Shown here: positions 1-8,165 of the stretch, one piece after another
Position numbering within the stretch: position 1 is the stretch's first letter
How the letters are laid out: every line of letters begins with the position of its first letter
DNA from: an uncultured bacterium
Lineage (GTDB): Bacteria; Bacillota; Clostridia; Lachnospirales; Anaerotignaceae
Assembly (NCBI GenBank): GCA_905214825.1
Contig: CAJMNV010000011.1
Coordinates: forward strand, 1 to 22,880
DNA length: 22,880 nt
Reading direction: 5' to 3'
Position numbers and translations under genes: made by a program
Notes under the pieces: generated by a model
Told to the model about the DNA's origin: nothing
Seen by the model: only the letters and a program-made list of their open reading frames with translations
Databases searched by the model: none

Positions 1-78
1 CAGCCCATTTATAAAAGATAGTAGGTAAATCAAAAGATTGTTCATCTTCTGTTAATAGAAAGTCAGTGGGGAATTGAT

Positions 79-777
79 ATGAATTACTTGAATTTGGAAG
101 AATTTGAAAAAAGATTGGGTTATCGGTTCACAAACAAAAATTTGTTGTTGTTGGCACTGACGCACAGTTCTTATGCAAATGAAAACAAAAAATGTAGCCA
201 TGAAAATAACGAGCGATTGGAATTTTTGGGTGATGCGGTGTTGGATATGGTTGTGAGCGAATATATGTATCGCAAATTTCCAGATATGCCAGAAGGTGAA
301 TTGACAAAATTGCGTGCAGCTGTGGTTTGTGAGACTTCATTGGCAGATTTGTCACGAAAATTGGGGGTTGGCAGAAATTTGTTGCTGGGCAAAGGAGAAG
401 AAAGCACTGGTGGGAGGAATAGAGATTCTATACTTGCAGATGCTTTTGAGGCAATCATTGGTGCGGTGTGTATGGACGGCAATATTGAAGCAGCAAGCAA
501 ATATGTGATGGGATTTATGGAAGATTGTATTGCACAGACAAAAACAAATTTTCGGAATTTGGATTGTAAAACCCATTTGCAAGAAATGATACAAAAAATG
601 AGTAAAGTACCATTACAATATATCATTGTGGACGAAAAAGGCCCAGACCATAACAAAGTGTTTGTGGCAGAAGTGTTGCATGATGGCAAAGTATTGGGGC
701 AAGGTAGCGGAAAAAGTAAAAAAGAAGCAGAACAAAATGCTGCAAATGCTGCATTGGAACATATGAAAAAGATGTAA
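79..777 (+). CDS. rnc: Ribonuclease III
   Basis: Double-strand-specific endoribonuclease that processes rRNA precursors and structured mRNAs in the cytoplasm. The 232-residue length is normal for the family. The N-terminal catalytic domain carries the signature ERLEFLGDA (residues 45-53). By family alignment the metal-binding residues are E48, D52, D121 and E124, all present. The C-terminal double-stranded RNA-binding domain spans about 163-230 and ends in the typical GSGKSKKEAEQNAA helix region. The ATG start follows GTGGGGA at 66-72 with a 6-base spacer. A strong terminator begins at the stop codon, so rnc ends its transcription unit. In many Clostridia rnc follows acpP or plsX and precedes smc; here the right-hand neighbour is instead a repair region. 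Nothing in the gene looks abnormal. Confidence 0.97.
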   Translation: MNYLNLEEFEKRLGYRFTNKNLLLLALTHSSYANENKKCSHENNERLEFLGDAVLDMVVSEYMYRKFPDMPEGELTKLRAAVVCETSLADLSRKLGVGRNLLLGKGEESTGGRNRDSILADAFEAIIGAVCMDGNIEAASKYVMGFMEDCIAQTKTNFRNLDCKTHLQEMIQKMSKVPLQYIIVDEKGPDHNKVFVAEVLHDGKVLGQGSGKSKKEAEQNAANAALEHMKKM

Positions 778-828
778 AAAACAGATGATTTTGTGAGGAA
801 GTATTCCTCTTGAAATCATCTGTTTTTT
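777..828 (+). terminator. Intrinsic terminator after rnc
   Basis: Long interrupted hairpin. ACAGATGATTT near 781-791 pairs with AAATCATCTGT near 813-823, and an inner GAGGAA (795-800) pairs with TTCCTC (804-809) around a three-base loop. Flanking A and T runs lengthen the stem, and a T6 run (823-828) follows. The A run on the left would also let it act on the opposite strand. Confidence 0.85.
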
Positions 829-853
829 GGCAAAAAGAGCATTGATGTTTCAT

Positions 854-909
854 GGAACATATATTTGATTGATACGGAAATAAATATCAAAAAATGGAAC
901 AAATGTTTG
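854..909. promoter_or_regulatory. Two candidate LexA (SOS) operators
   Basis: GGAACAAATGTTTG at 896-909 fits the Gram-positive LexA palindrome (CGAAC-N4-GTTYG; the GAAC-N4-GTTT form is described for clostridia) except for its first base. A weaker copy, GGAACATATATTTG, lies at 854-867, exactly 42 bases upstream, about four helical turns. They precede the zinc-ribbon gene and then uvrBA, and uvrBA is a classic LexA target. The match and the spacing are seen directly; LexA binding is inference. Single matches of this kind arise by chance in A+T-rich DNA, so the evidence is the pair plus the location. No clear -35/-10 pair lies between the boxes. Confidence 0.45.
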
Positions 910-949
910 TATAAAATGGGTGATTTCTATATACTTTGTTTTTTAACTG

Positions 950-958
950 TGATATACT
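950..958 (+). promoter_or_regulatory. Possible extended -10 promoter before the zinc-ribbon gene
   Basis: TGATATACT gives an extended -10 (TG-N-TATACT) about 76 bases upstream of the zinc-ribbon start. There is no good -35 at 17 bases. The stronger LexA-like box ends about 40 bases upstream, near where a -35 region would begin. Confidence 0.3.
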
Positions 959-1034
959 CTTTTGTAGTTAGTGTTGGAAAGAGAAATATTGCATATCAAA
1001 ATTTTATTTGTGTAATTTTATGGAGTGTGGAGAA

Positions 1035-1223
1035 ATGTACTTTACATGTAAGCAATGTAGATATACTTTTGTGGATACAAAAAATACAGAAACATGTGTT
1101 GATTGTGGTTGTGCATCAATACGAACAGCAACAAATGAAGAAATAAAGGAATATCTCCAATATCAACAGGAGTTTGTATGCTATAAACAATATGCGAATA
1201 GTGCTTTTGCCGAAAAACGATAG
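1035..1223 (+). CDS. Small zinc-ribbon protein
   Basis: A 62-residue protein whose first half is a rubredoxin-like zinc ribbon: Cys5-x2-Cys8, then Cys21-x2-Cys24 followed by Gly25-Cys26. The ribbon is followed by IRTATNEEIKEYLQYQQE, resembling the tail of small zinc-ribbon proteins common in Clostridia (ribbon, then 'IRPAT-EEI-EY'). No enzymatic function is known to me for the group. I chose ATG 1035 because GGAG at 1022-1025 is 9 bases upstream; an in-frame ATG at 1020 lacks a ribosome binding site. The gene lies between the LexA-like boxes and uvrB, so it may be damage-inducible, but that is inference. The overlapping frame at 865-1146 has no such motif and I do not count it. Confidence 0.72.
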   Translation: MYFTCKQCRYTFVDTKNTETCVDCGCASIRTATNEEIKEYLQYQQEFVCYKQYANSAFAEKR

Positions 1224-1262
1224 GTACTGTTCGTTCTTTTATATGATAAAGATTTTATTAAG

Positions 1263-1292
1263 TTGATATAAAAATGGTATATTTTTTATTAT
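1263..1292 (+). promoter_or_regulatory. Possible uvrB promoter
   Basis: TTGATA (1263-1268) and TATTAT (1287-1292) with an 18-base spacer. The sequence is very A+T-rich, so chance matches are expected. The stretch 1224-1473 otherwise holds only the uvrB ribosome binding site, and no terminator separates the zinc-ribbon gene from uvrB. Confidence 0.3.
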
Positions 1293-1473
1293 GTATGTAG
1301 TTTGATAATTAAGTTTATTTTTTTGAAAAATAAAGATTTATTGCATGAAAATTATTTGGATGATAAGATGTACGGATATATAAATAAAGTCATTTTGTGA
1401 CATACTATTTTGGAAATGATTGTGATAAAGTAGTTTCACAGATTTGCAATATTATTTTAGGAGGTGAATTGAT

Positions 1474-3459
1474 ATGAAAACATTCAAAGTACATTCAAAA
1501 TTTCAGCCAACCGGTGATCAGCCACAAGCAATAGAAAAAATTGTGGAAGGATTTCAAAAAGGGTTGAAATTTCAAGCTTTGAGAGGTGTGACAGGTTCAG
1601 GGAAAACATTTACAATGGCAAATGTGATTGAAAAAATGCAAAAACCGACATTGGTCATTGCACATAATAAGACGCTTGCAGCACAACTTTACAATGAATT
1701 GAAAGAATTTTTTCCGGAAAATGCAGTAGAATATTTTGTGTCATATTATGACTATTACCAACCAGAGGCGTATGTGCCAAGTTCTGACACGTATATTGAA
1801 AAAGATTCTTCTGTGAATGATGAAATTGATAAATTGCGACATTCTGCGACAGCAGCTTTGGTAGAGCGAGAAGATGTCATTGTGGTAGCGAGTGTGTCTT
1901 GCATATATGGTTTGGGCGACCCAGAAGAATATTATGGCATGATGCTCTCGTTGCGTCCAGGTATGGAAAAAGATAGAGATGAAGTATTGCATAGTCTGAT
2001 TGAAATGCAATATGATAGAAACGATATGAATTTTGAGAGAGGAACGTTTCGTGTTAGAGGCGATGTTGTGGAAATTTTTCCAGTGGCATCAGAAAAATAT
2101 GCAGTGCGTGTGGAATTTTTTGGAGATGAAATTGACCGTATCACAGAAATTGATGTAGTGACTGGGGAGGGCATTGGTACGAGAAATCATATTTCTATTT
2201 ATCCAGCTTCACATTATGTGACGGCACCAGAAACGCTCAAAAAATCAATTCTACGCATAGAACAAGAATTACAAGAACGTTTGGAAGAATTGCAAAGAGA
2301 AGATAAACTATTGGAAGCACAACGTTTGGCACAACGTACCAATTATGATGTGGAAATGCTCAGGGAAATGGGGTTTTGTACAGGAATTGAAAATTATTCC
2401 CGCCATTTATCATTAAGAGAAGCAGGCAGTACACCATTTACATTGATTGATTTCTTTCCAGATGATTTTCTCATCATTGCAGACGAGTCGCATGTATCTA
2501 TTCCGCAAATTCGGGGAATGTATGAAGGAGACCGTTCTCGTAAAACTACATTGGTGGATTTTGGATTTCGTTTGCCATCTGCATTAGACAACAGACCATT
2601 GAAATTTTCTGAATTTGAAAGTAAAATCAATCAAATGCTTTTTGTATCTGCAACACCAGCTGTGTATGAAAAAGAACACACAGAACAGATTGTGGAACAA
2701 ATCATTCGTCCTACAGGGTTACTAGACCCTGAAATTTCTGTGCGTCCGATTGCGGGACAGATAGATGATTTATTGCATGAAGTGAAATACACAACAGAAA
2801 AAGGGCAAAAAGTGCTTGTCACAACGCTGACGAAAAAAATGGCAGAGCGTTTGACAGATTATATGAAAGAATCGGGCGTGCGTGTGCGATATTTACATTC
2901 TGATATTGATACGTTGGAACGATTGGAAATCATAAGAGATTTACGCATGAATGTTTTTGATGTGTTGGTGGGTATCAATTTGTTGCGTGAAGGATTGGAT
3001 ATTCCAGAAGTGAGTCTTGTTGCAATACTAGATGCAGACAAAGAGGGGTTTTTGCGTTCGGAAACATCTTTGATACAAACCATTGGGCGTGCGGCAAGAA
3101 ATGCAGAAGGACGTGTTGTGATGTATGCAGATGTGATGACGGAAAGTATGGCAAAAGCTATTGAAGAAACGCAACGCCGTCGTGGGATACAGCAACAATA
3201 TAATGAAATGCATGGCATTACGCCAAAAACCATTGTGAAAAAAGTGCATGATGTGATACAAATTACAAAAGCAACAACCGAAAAACAAAAATTCGGTTTG
3301 GAAAAAGACCCAGAGTCTATGAGCAAAAAAGAATTACAAAAATTGATACAGAAATTGGACAAAGAAATGAAACGGGCAGCTATGGAGTTGCAATTTGAAA
3401 GGGCGGCAGAATTGCGTGATAAAGTACTGGAATTGAAACAGCTGGAATTACAGTTTTGA
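1474..3459 (+). CDS. uvrB: Excinuclease ABC subunit B
   Basis: DNA-damage verification helicase of nucleotide excision repair. It is loaded by UvrA and recruits UvrC for incision. The 661 residues match the family. Walker A is at 38-45 (GVTGSGKT). The damage-probing beta-hairpin region (YYDYYQPEAYVP) is near 90. The DESH helicase motif II is at 337-340. Helicase motifs V and VI (LREGLDIPE and QTIGRAARN) follow, and a C-terminal UVR motif at about 622-657 (LQFERAAELRDK) contacts UvrC and UvrA. The start has an excellent AGGAGGTGA at 1459-1467. uvrA begins 18 bases after the stop, so the two are an operon. The gene is intact, unlike its partner. Confidence 0.98.
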   Translation: MKTFKVHSKFQPTGDQPQAIEKIVEGFQKGLKFQALRGVTGSGKTFTMANVIEKMQKPTLVIAHNKTLAAQLYNELKEFFPENAVEYFVSYYDYYQPEAYVPSSDTYIEKDSSVNDEIDKLRHSATAALVEREDVIVVASVSCIYGLGDPEEYYGMMLSLRPGMEKDRDEVLHSLIEMQYDRNDMNFERGTFRVRGDVVEIFPVASEKYAVRVEFFGDEIDRITEIDVVTGEGIGTRNHISIYPASHYVTAPETLKKSILRIEQELQERLEELQREDKLLEAQRLAQRTNYDVEMLREMGFCTGIENYSRHLSLREAGSTPFTLIDFFPDDFLIIADESHVSIPQIRGMYEGDRSRKTTLVDFGFRLPSALDNRPLKFSEFESKINQMLFVSATPAVYEKEHTEQIVEQIIRPTGLLDPEISVRPIAGQIDDLLHEVKYTTEKGQKVLVTTLTKKMAERLTDYMKESGVRVRYLHSDIDTLERLEIIRDLRMNVFDVLVGINLLREGLDIPEVSLVAILDADKEGFLRSETSLIQTIGRAARNAEGRVVMYADVMTESMAKAIEETQRRRGIQQQYNEMHGITPKTIVKKVHDVIQITKATTEKQKFGLEKDPESMSKKELQKLIQKLDKEMKRAAMELQFERAAELRDKVLELKQLELQF

Positions 3460-3477
3460 AAATGAAGAGGAGAAAAC

Positions 3478-6315
3478 ATGAAAAATCAAATTGTCGTCAG
3501 AGGTGCAAGAGAACATAACCTAAAAAATATAGATTTGACAATACCAAGAGATAAACTGGTTGTGTTTACAGGTGTGAGTGGTTCGGGGAAAAGTTCTCTT
3601 GCGTTTGATACGTTATATGCAGAAGGTCAAAGAAGATATGTGGAATCATTGTCTGCTTATGCAAGACAGTTTTTGGGACAAATGGAAAAACCAGATGTTG
3701 ATCAGATTGATGGTCTTTCGCCTGCAATATCCATCGACCAAAAAACAACAAGCCATAACCCACGCTCCACGATGGGAACGGTTACAGAAATTTATGACTA
3801 TTTGCGTTTGTTGTATGCCAGAATTGGTATTCCACATTGTCCAAAATGCGGAAAAGAAATCAAAAAACAAACCATAGACCAGATTGTTGACCGTATTGTG
3901 AGTTTGCCAGAACGTACCAAAATACAACTTTTGGCACCTATTGTGCGTGGCAGAAAAGGCGAACATGTCAAATTGCTGCAAGATGCAAAAAAAAGTGGAT
4001 ATGTACGTGTGAGAGTGGATGGCATTACTTATGATTTGTCAGAAGAAATCAAATTAGAAAAAAATAAAAAACACAATATTGAAATTATTGTTGACCGTTT
4101 GGTTGTCAAGGAAGGTATGCAAAAACGTTTGACAGAATCTATCGAAACGGTGGCGTTGTTGACAGGTGGTTTGCTGATGGTAGATGTCAACCAAGGGGAG
4201 CAAGAATTGGTGTTTAGTCAAAATTTTTCTTGCCCAGATTGTGGGATTGACTTGATGGAGATATAACCTCGTTTGTTTTCGTTCAATAACCCAAGCGGTG
4301 CTTGCCCAACTTGTACTGGTTTGGGTATGCAGATGAAATTTGATGAACAGTTGATTGTGCCAAATGATAAATTGTCAATCGCACAAGGAGCGATTGTTGC
4401 ACCTGGATATAATTCATTGGCAAATCGAGATAGTATGCATCGTGTATTGTTTGAGGCTTTATCAGAAAATTATCACTTTTCATTGGATACGCCTTTTTGT
4501 GATTTGCTAGAAGAAATCAAACAAATTATATTTTATGGCACAAACGGTAAAAAACTACATGTCACATATAAAAATCATAGAGGGACAGGCACATATGACT
4601 ATGATTTTTCAGGTATCATAAACAATTTGCAAAGACGATATAATGAGACATCAGAAGCTATGCGTGTAGAATATGAAGAATATATGACAAATATTGAATG
4701 TCCACATTGTCATGGAAAACGTTTGCGTCCAGAAGTGCTTGCCATTACCGTAGGCGGCAAAAATATTTCAGAAGTGACGGAGCTTTCTGTGGTGGATATA
4801 CAAAAATTTTTCAATGGCTTGACACTCACAGGCAGAGAACAAATGATTGCAGAAAGAATATTGAAAGAAATTCATGCAAGAATTGGTTTTTTGGCGGATG
4901 TAGGTTTGGAATATTTGACGTTGTCAAGAGCCGCAGGCACATTGTCAGGTGGTGAAGCACAACGTATTCGTTTGGCAACACAAATCGGTTCTGGGCTGGT
5001 AGGTGTGGTGTACATTTTAGATGAACCAAGTATTGGTTTGCACCAACGAGACAATGACAAACTGTTGAAAACATTGGAGCATTTGCGGGATATTGGCAAT
5101 TCATTGATTGTGGTAGAGCATGATGAAGATACCATGTATGCGGCAGATTATATTGTAGACGTTGGTCCTGGGGCAGGAAAAGATGGCGGTTTTATCATTT
5201 GTGTGGGTGATGTGGAAACTATAAAAGATTGTGAGCAGTCCGTGACAGGGGATTATTTGAGTGGCAGGAAAAAAATTGAAGTGCCAAAACAACGTCGTGC
5301 CATAAACAAAGAGGCGATGTTGCACATCAAAAAAGCGGCAGAAAACAACTTGCAGAATTTAGATGTGGACATTCCTTTGGGTGTGTTTACTTGTGTGACG
5401 GGTGTGAGTGGTTCCGGTAAAAGTTCTTTGGTGAATGAAATATTATATAAAAGATTGGCAAAAGATTTGAACCGTGCAAAAATACGTGCAGGCAAGCATG
5501 AAGATATGACAGGACAAGATAAATTGGATAAAGTCATCAATATTGACCAATCTCCCATTGGCAGAACACCCAGAAGCAACCCTGCCACATATACAGGTGT
5601 TTTTGACCTCATTCGTGATGTTTTTGCACAGACAACAGAGGCAAAAATGAGAGGATACCAAAAAGGCAGATTTAGTTTTAATGTGAAAGGTGGACGTTGT
5701 GAGGCATGTTCTGGTGATGGGATTATCAAAATTGAAATGCATTTTTTGCCTGATATTTATGTACCTTGTGAAGTATGCCAAGGAAAACGATATAACAGAG
5801 AAACTTTGGCAGTCAAATACAAAGGGAAAACCATTGCTGATGTATTACAAATGACGGTGGAGGAAGCATTGATATTTTTTGAAAATATTCCAAAAATTAA
5901 AACAAAATTGCAAACATTATATGATGTGGGGCTTTCCTATGTGCAGTTGGGGCAATCTTCTACAACGCTTTCCGGTGGGGAAGCACAAAGAGTAAAGTTG
6001 GCAACGGAATTGAGTAAAAGAAGTACTGGGCGTACCATGTATATTTTGGACGAACCGACAACCGGTTTACACATGGCAGATGTGCATAAATTGGTGCATA
6101 TATTGCAAAGATTGACAGAAGGGGGAAATAGTGTTGTTGTAATTGAGCATAATTTGGACGTTATCAAAACGGCAGATTATATCATTGACTTGGGTCCAGA
6201 AGGTGGTACAGCTGGTGGCATGATTGTTGCAACCGGAACACCAGAAGAAATTTGCAATGTTTCCAATTCTTATACCGGAAAATATTTATTGCCAATACTG
6301 GAAAAAGGAAAATAA
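3478..6315 (+). pseudogene. uvrA: Excinuclease ABC subunit A, interrupted by an in-frame TAA
   Basis: UvrA is the damage-sensing ATPase dimer that delivers UvrB. The reading frame is UvrA throughout, 945 residues if read through, as expected for the family. Walker A motifs lie at 32-40 (GVSGSGKSS) and 642-649. Two LSGGEAQR ABC signatures are present, and the C-terminal zinc module has Cys741, 744, 764 and 767. The frame is cut by TAA at 4264-4266 (codon 263). The stop lies between the two halves of the first zinc module (Cys252, Cys255 / Cys276, Cys279), where relatives have the Glu of the conserved E-L/I-E-P-R motif. Both sides stay in the same frame, so this is a substitution (GAA to TAA would need one base), not a frameshift. 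Pieces: 3478-4266 (262 residues) and 4273-6315 from TTG (680 residues). The rest is well preserved, so the change is recent, a sequencing error, or bypassed by readthrough or re-initiation. Confidence 0.9.
4264..4275 (+). other. Premature stop and possible re-initiation codon in uvrA
   Basis: TAA (4264-4266) is followed six bases later by an in-frame TTG (4273-4275), which encodes the Leu of PRLFSFN. GGAG at 4257-4260 is 12 bases before the TTG, longer than optimal but compatible with weak re-initiation by ribosomes that have just stopped. Whether a two-chain UvrA would work is unknown; the first zinc site would be split between chains. Confidence 0.6.
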
Positions 6316-6372
6316 ATAAAAAATATGTGTAAAACATACAACAAAAATGCTGCCAAACAAAATTGTTATAAC

Positions 6373-6408
6373 AAAAGGGAAATTCTTGTCAGAAAATGTC
6401 CTTTTTTT
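6373..6408 (+). terminator. Possible terminator after uvrA
   Basis: AAAAGG (6373-6378) can pair with CCTTTT (6400-6405), and an inner TTCT/AGAA stem closes a four-base loop. A run of seven T ends at 6408. The pairing is A+T-rich and interrupted, so this is a moderate candidate. Confidence 0.4.
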
Positions 6409-6442
6409 CAATAAGAACAAAAGCAACAAACAAGTGTTGTTA

Positions 6443-6471
6443 TTGACAAAAGTCTGAATTATCAGTACCAT
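6443..6471 (+). promoter_or_regulatory. Promoter for the 101-residue gene
   Basis: A perfect -35 TTGACA (6443-6448), a 17-base spacer and -10 TACCAT (6466-6471, four of six bases). Transcription would start near 6478, about 33 bases before the ATG at 6511. It would also serve the SSB-like and CobA-like genes downstream if no terminator intervenes. Confidence 0.55.
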
Positions 6472-6510
6472 AGAAACAAGCAGTTTGAGTAAATTTTTGG
6501 AGGAGCGGTA

Positions 6511-6816
6511 ATGGTAAAAGATGAACCGGTGTTGGTGTTTGAACAGTGTCAGAAACAAGTAACAGAATATTTTGGTTGTGATGGAGATTTTTTTATAAAA
6601 CCACTGTTGCATTTTGATTGGGTAATAAAAGAAGATGAGGATTTTCATTTTTTGTCTTACTGGACAGCAGAAGGAAAAAAGATAGATGCAGTGATTATAA
6701 AGCGGGGTGGCAAACCAATGATTTATCAAACAAAAAAATATACAATGGTGGTTGCGATTGACTGCGTCAAAATTGGATTTATATTCCGAAATGATAAAAA
6801 TATAATGCTGGCATAA
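6511..6816 (+). CDS. Conserved-looking protein of unknown function (101 residues)
   Basis: I do not recognise this protein. It is a 101-residue, probably soluble, mixed alpha/beta sequence with no signal peptide or membrane segment. It has many aromatic and charged residues (VIKEDEDFHFLSYW) and no metal-binding cysteine cluster. Evidence that it is real: an excellent GGAGGAG ribosome binding site just before ATG 6511, a good promoter upstream, and codon use like its neighbours. The C-terminal half alternates hydrophobic and polar residues, suggesting a small beta sheet. It may be co-transcribed with the SSB-like gene 135 bases downstream. Confidence 0.65.
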   Translation: MVKDEPVLVFEQCQKQVTEYFGCDGDFFIKPLLHFDWVIKEDEDFHFLSYWTAEGKKIDAVIIKRGGKPMIYQTKKYTMVVAIDCVKIGFIFRNDKNIMLA

Positions 6817-6819
6817 AAA

Positions 6820-6864
6820 TAGAATAAGATTATGGGAAGCAGATGTTTTTTTGTTTTTATTCTA
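6820..6864. repeat. Inverted repeat downstream of the 101-residue gene
   Basis: TAGAATAA (6820-6827) and its exact complement TTATTCTA (6857-6864) flank a 29-base T-rich interval. No T run follows the right arm, so it is a poor terminator. It could be a weak attenuator or chance. Confidence 0.3.
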
Positions 6865-6951
6865 AATTGGTAGAAATGCACATAGAATGATACAGAAAAA
6901 CAATTGTCAAAATCATGATTGGTTTTGGCACAGAGAAGGGGAGAAATGCAG

Positions 6952-7602
6952 ATGAACAGCTTACCGAAAAACAACTTGGTACAAATTACAGGTGTTGTAG
7001 TGGAGGAAGGTGTATTTAGCCATGAGGTGTATGGGGAAGGTTTTTATACTTTTCGGATTGCATCGGAAAGGTTGAGTGAACAAGAAGATATTTTGCCCAT
7101 TACCATATCAGAAAGATTGTTGGTAAACCAAGAAATCAAAATGGGTGTTTGTGTGCATATTGTAGGACAATTACGCAGTTATAACAATTATACAGGCAAT
7201 AAAAGTCGTTTGGTGTTGACTGTGTTTGCAAGAGAAGTGACGGTTTTAGAACCATCTGTGCAGAAAAATGAAAATGAAATTATATTAAACGGTTTTATTT
7301 GTAAACCCGCAATTTATCGCAAGACACCGTTTGGCAGAGAAATTTCTGATATTTTGGTGGCTGTCAATCGTGCATATAATAAATCGGATTATATCCCTTG
7401 TATCACATGGGGCAGAAATGCACGCTATGTTGCAACACTGCCTGTGGGAACAGAAGTCAAAATATGGGGAAGAATACAAAGCAGGGTTTATCAGAAAAAA
7501 CATGATATAGAAGTGGAAGAACGTGTTGCTTATGAAGTATCGGTTTCTAAAATATCTGTTTGTACAGATAAGACAGTAACAGAAGAAAAAGCAAAAGTTT
7601 AA
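6952..7602 (+). CDS. SSB-like protein with two OB folds
   Basis: 216-residue protein resembling the clostridial double-OB-fold 'single-stranded DNA-binding protein' group, distinct from the replicative Ssb. The first OB-like region covers about 7-98 (QITGVVVEEG through VGQLRSYNN). The second covers about 109-204 and carries the most recognisable motif, TPFGREISDILVAVNR (125-140) followed by YIPCITWGRNA (147-157), which matches the core strands of SSB/PriB-type folds. There is no acidic C-terminal tail of the kind Ssb uses to recruit partners; the end is lysine- and glutamate-rich. I chose ATG 6952 because GGGGAG at 6939-6944 is 7 bases upstream; the in-frame ATG at 6946 is too close and TTG 6919 has no ribosome binding site. 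The function is likely nucleic-acid binding; the precise role is unknown. Confidence 0.8.
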   Translation: MNSLPKNNLVQITGVVVEEGVFSHEVYGEGFYTFRIASERLSEQEDILPITISERLLVNQEIKMGVCVHIVGQLRSYNNYTGNKSRLVLTVFAREVTVLEPSVQKNENEIILNGFICKPAIYRKTPFGREISDILVAVNRAYNKSDYIPCITWGRNARYVATLPVGTEVKIWGRIQSRVYQKKHDIEVEERVAYEVSVSKISVCTDKTVTEEKAKV

Positions 7603-7633
7603 TTTTCTGAACAAAAACGGGAGTGAATGAATA

Positions 7634-8125
7634 TTGAGAAACGGAAATATTGCAATTTATTACGGTGTCGGAAAAGGAAAAACAAGCGTTTCACTGGGGA
7701 AAGGTATTTTGGCACTGGCCGATGATTTGCGTGTGGTGATGATACAGTTTTTATCTTATTATGATCATAAAGAAATTGCATTATTGGAAAATATGGAACC
7801 GGATTTTCGTGTGTTTCGATTTGAAAAACATCGGGATACACAAGAAATGACGGAAGAAATGAAAAAAGAAATTACATCAGAAATTCGTAATGGATTTAAT
7901 TTTGTGAAAAAAATCATTGATACAGGCGAATGTGATATGCTGATGTTAGATGGTATATTGGAGTGTATCAAAGAAGGATATTTGACAGAGCAAGAGTTGT
8001 TGGACGTGATGGAAAAACGTCCCGAATATATGGACATGATATTGACAGGAAGCAGTGTGACAGAAGGAATTGTACAAAAAGCAGATTTTGTATATCAAAT
8101 TGCAACAGAAAAAGAACCAATATAA
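7634..8125 (+). CDS. CobA/CobO-like P-loop protein (ATP:corrinoid adenosyltransferase family)
   Basis: 163-residue P-loop protein of the CobA/CobO/BtuR family, whose characterised members transfer the adenosyl group of ATP to cobalt in corrinoids. The N-terminus IAIYYGVGKGKTS contains the family's Walker A variant (residues 11-18), followed by VVMIQFLSYY, equivalent to the family's 'FIQFLK' strand. Family members carry a 'D-x-V-x-LDE' Walker B; here it reads DMLMLDGILE, so the usual Glu is Gly. TTG 7634 is the start, with GGGAGTGA 7-8 bases upstream; no in-frame ATG fits. It lies 31 bases after the SSB-like gene and is probably co-transcribed. No other cobalamin genes are nearby, so the substrate is uncertain and it may be a diverged relative. 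A strong terminator follows. Confidence 0.75.
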   Translation: MRNGNIAIYYGVGKGKTSVSLGKGILALADDLRVVMIQFLSYYDHKEIALLENMEPDFRVFRFEKHRDTQEMTEEMKKEITSEIRNGFNFVKKIIDTGECDMLMLDGILECIKEGYLTEQELLDVMEKRPEYMDMILTGSSVTEGIVQKADFVYQIATEKEPI

Positions 8126-8165
8126 AAAAAAGCATGTGGAATTTGTTTTCCACATGCTTTTTTTA
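8124..8165. terminator. Bidirectional terminator between convergent genes
   Basis: GCATGTGGAA (8132-8141) pairs exactly with TTCCACATGC (8148-8157) around a six-base loop. The stem is flanked by A8 on the left and T8 on the right, so it can end transcripts from both strands. It separates the CobA-like gene from the minus-strand DUF3885 gene, whose stop codon lies within the T run. Confidence 0.92.

Noticed and set aside
756..769. Third LexA-like match (GGAACATATGAAAA) near the end of rnc
   Set aside because: Only the left half of the palindrome matches and it lies within coding sequence.
865..1146. 93-codon plus-strand open frame
   Set aside because: It overlaps the zinc-ribbon gene in another frame, has no ribosome binding site of quality and reads as low-complexity hydrophobic text.
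4264..4266. Reassigned or recoded TAA (alternative genetic code)
   Set aside because: TAA is the natural stop of rnc, rpoB, rpoC, the nitrilase and others immediately before intergenic DNA or terminators, so it clearly terminates in this genome. Local readthrough remains possible but has no visible signal.
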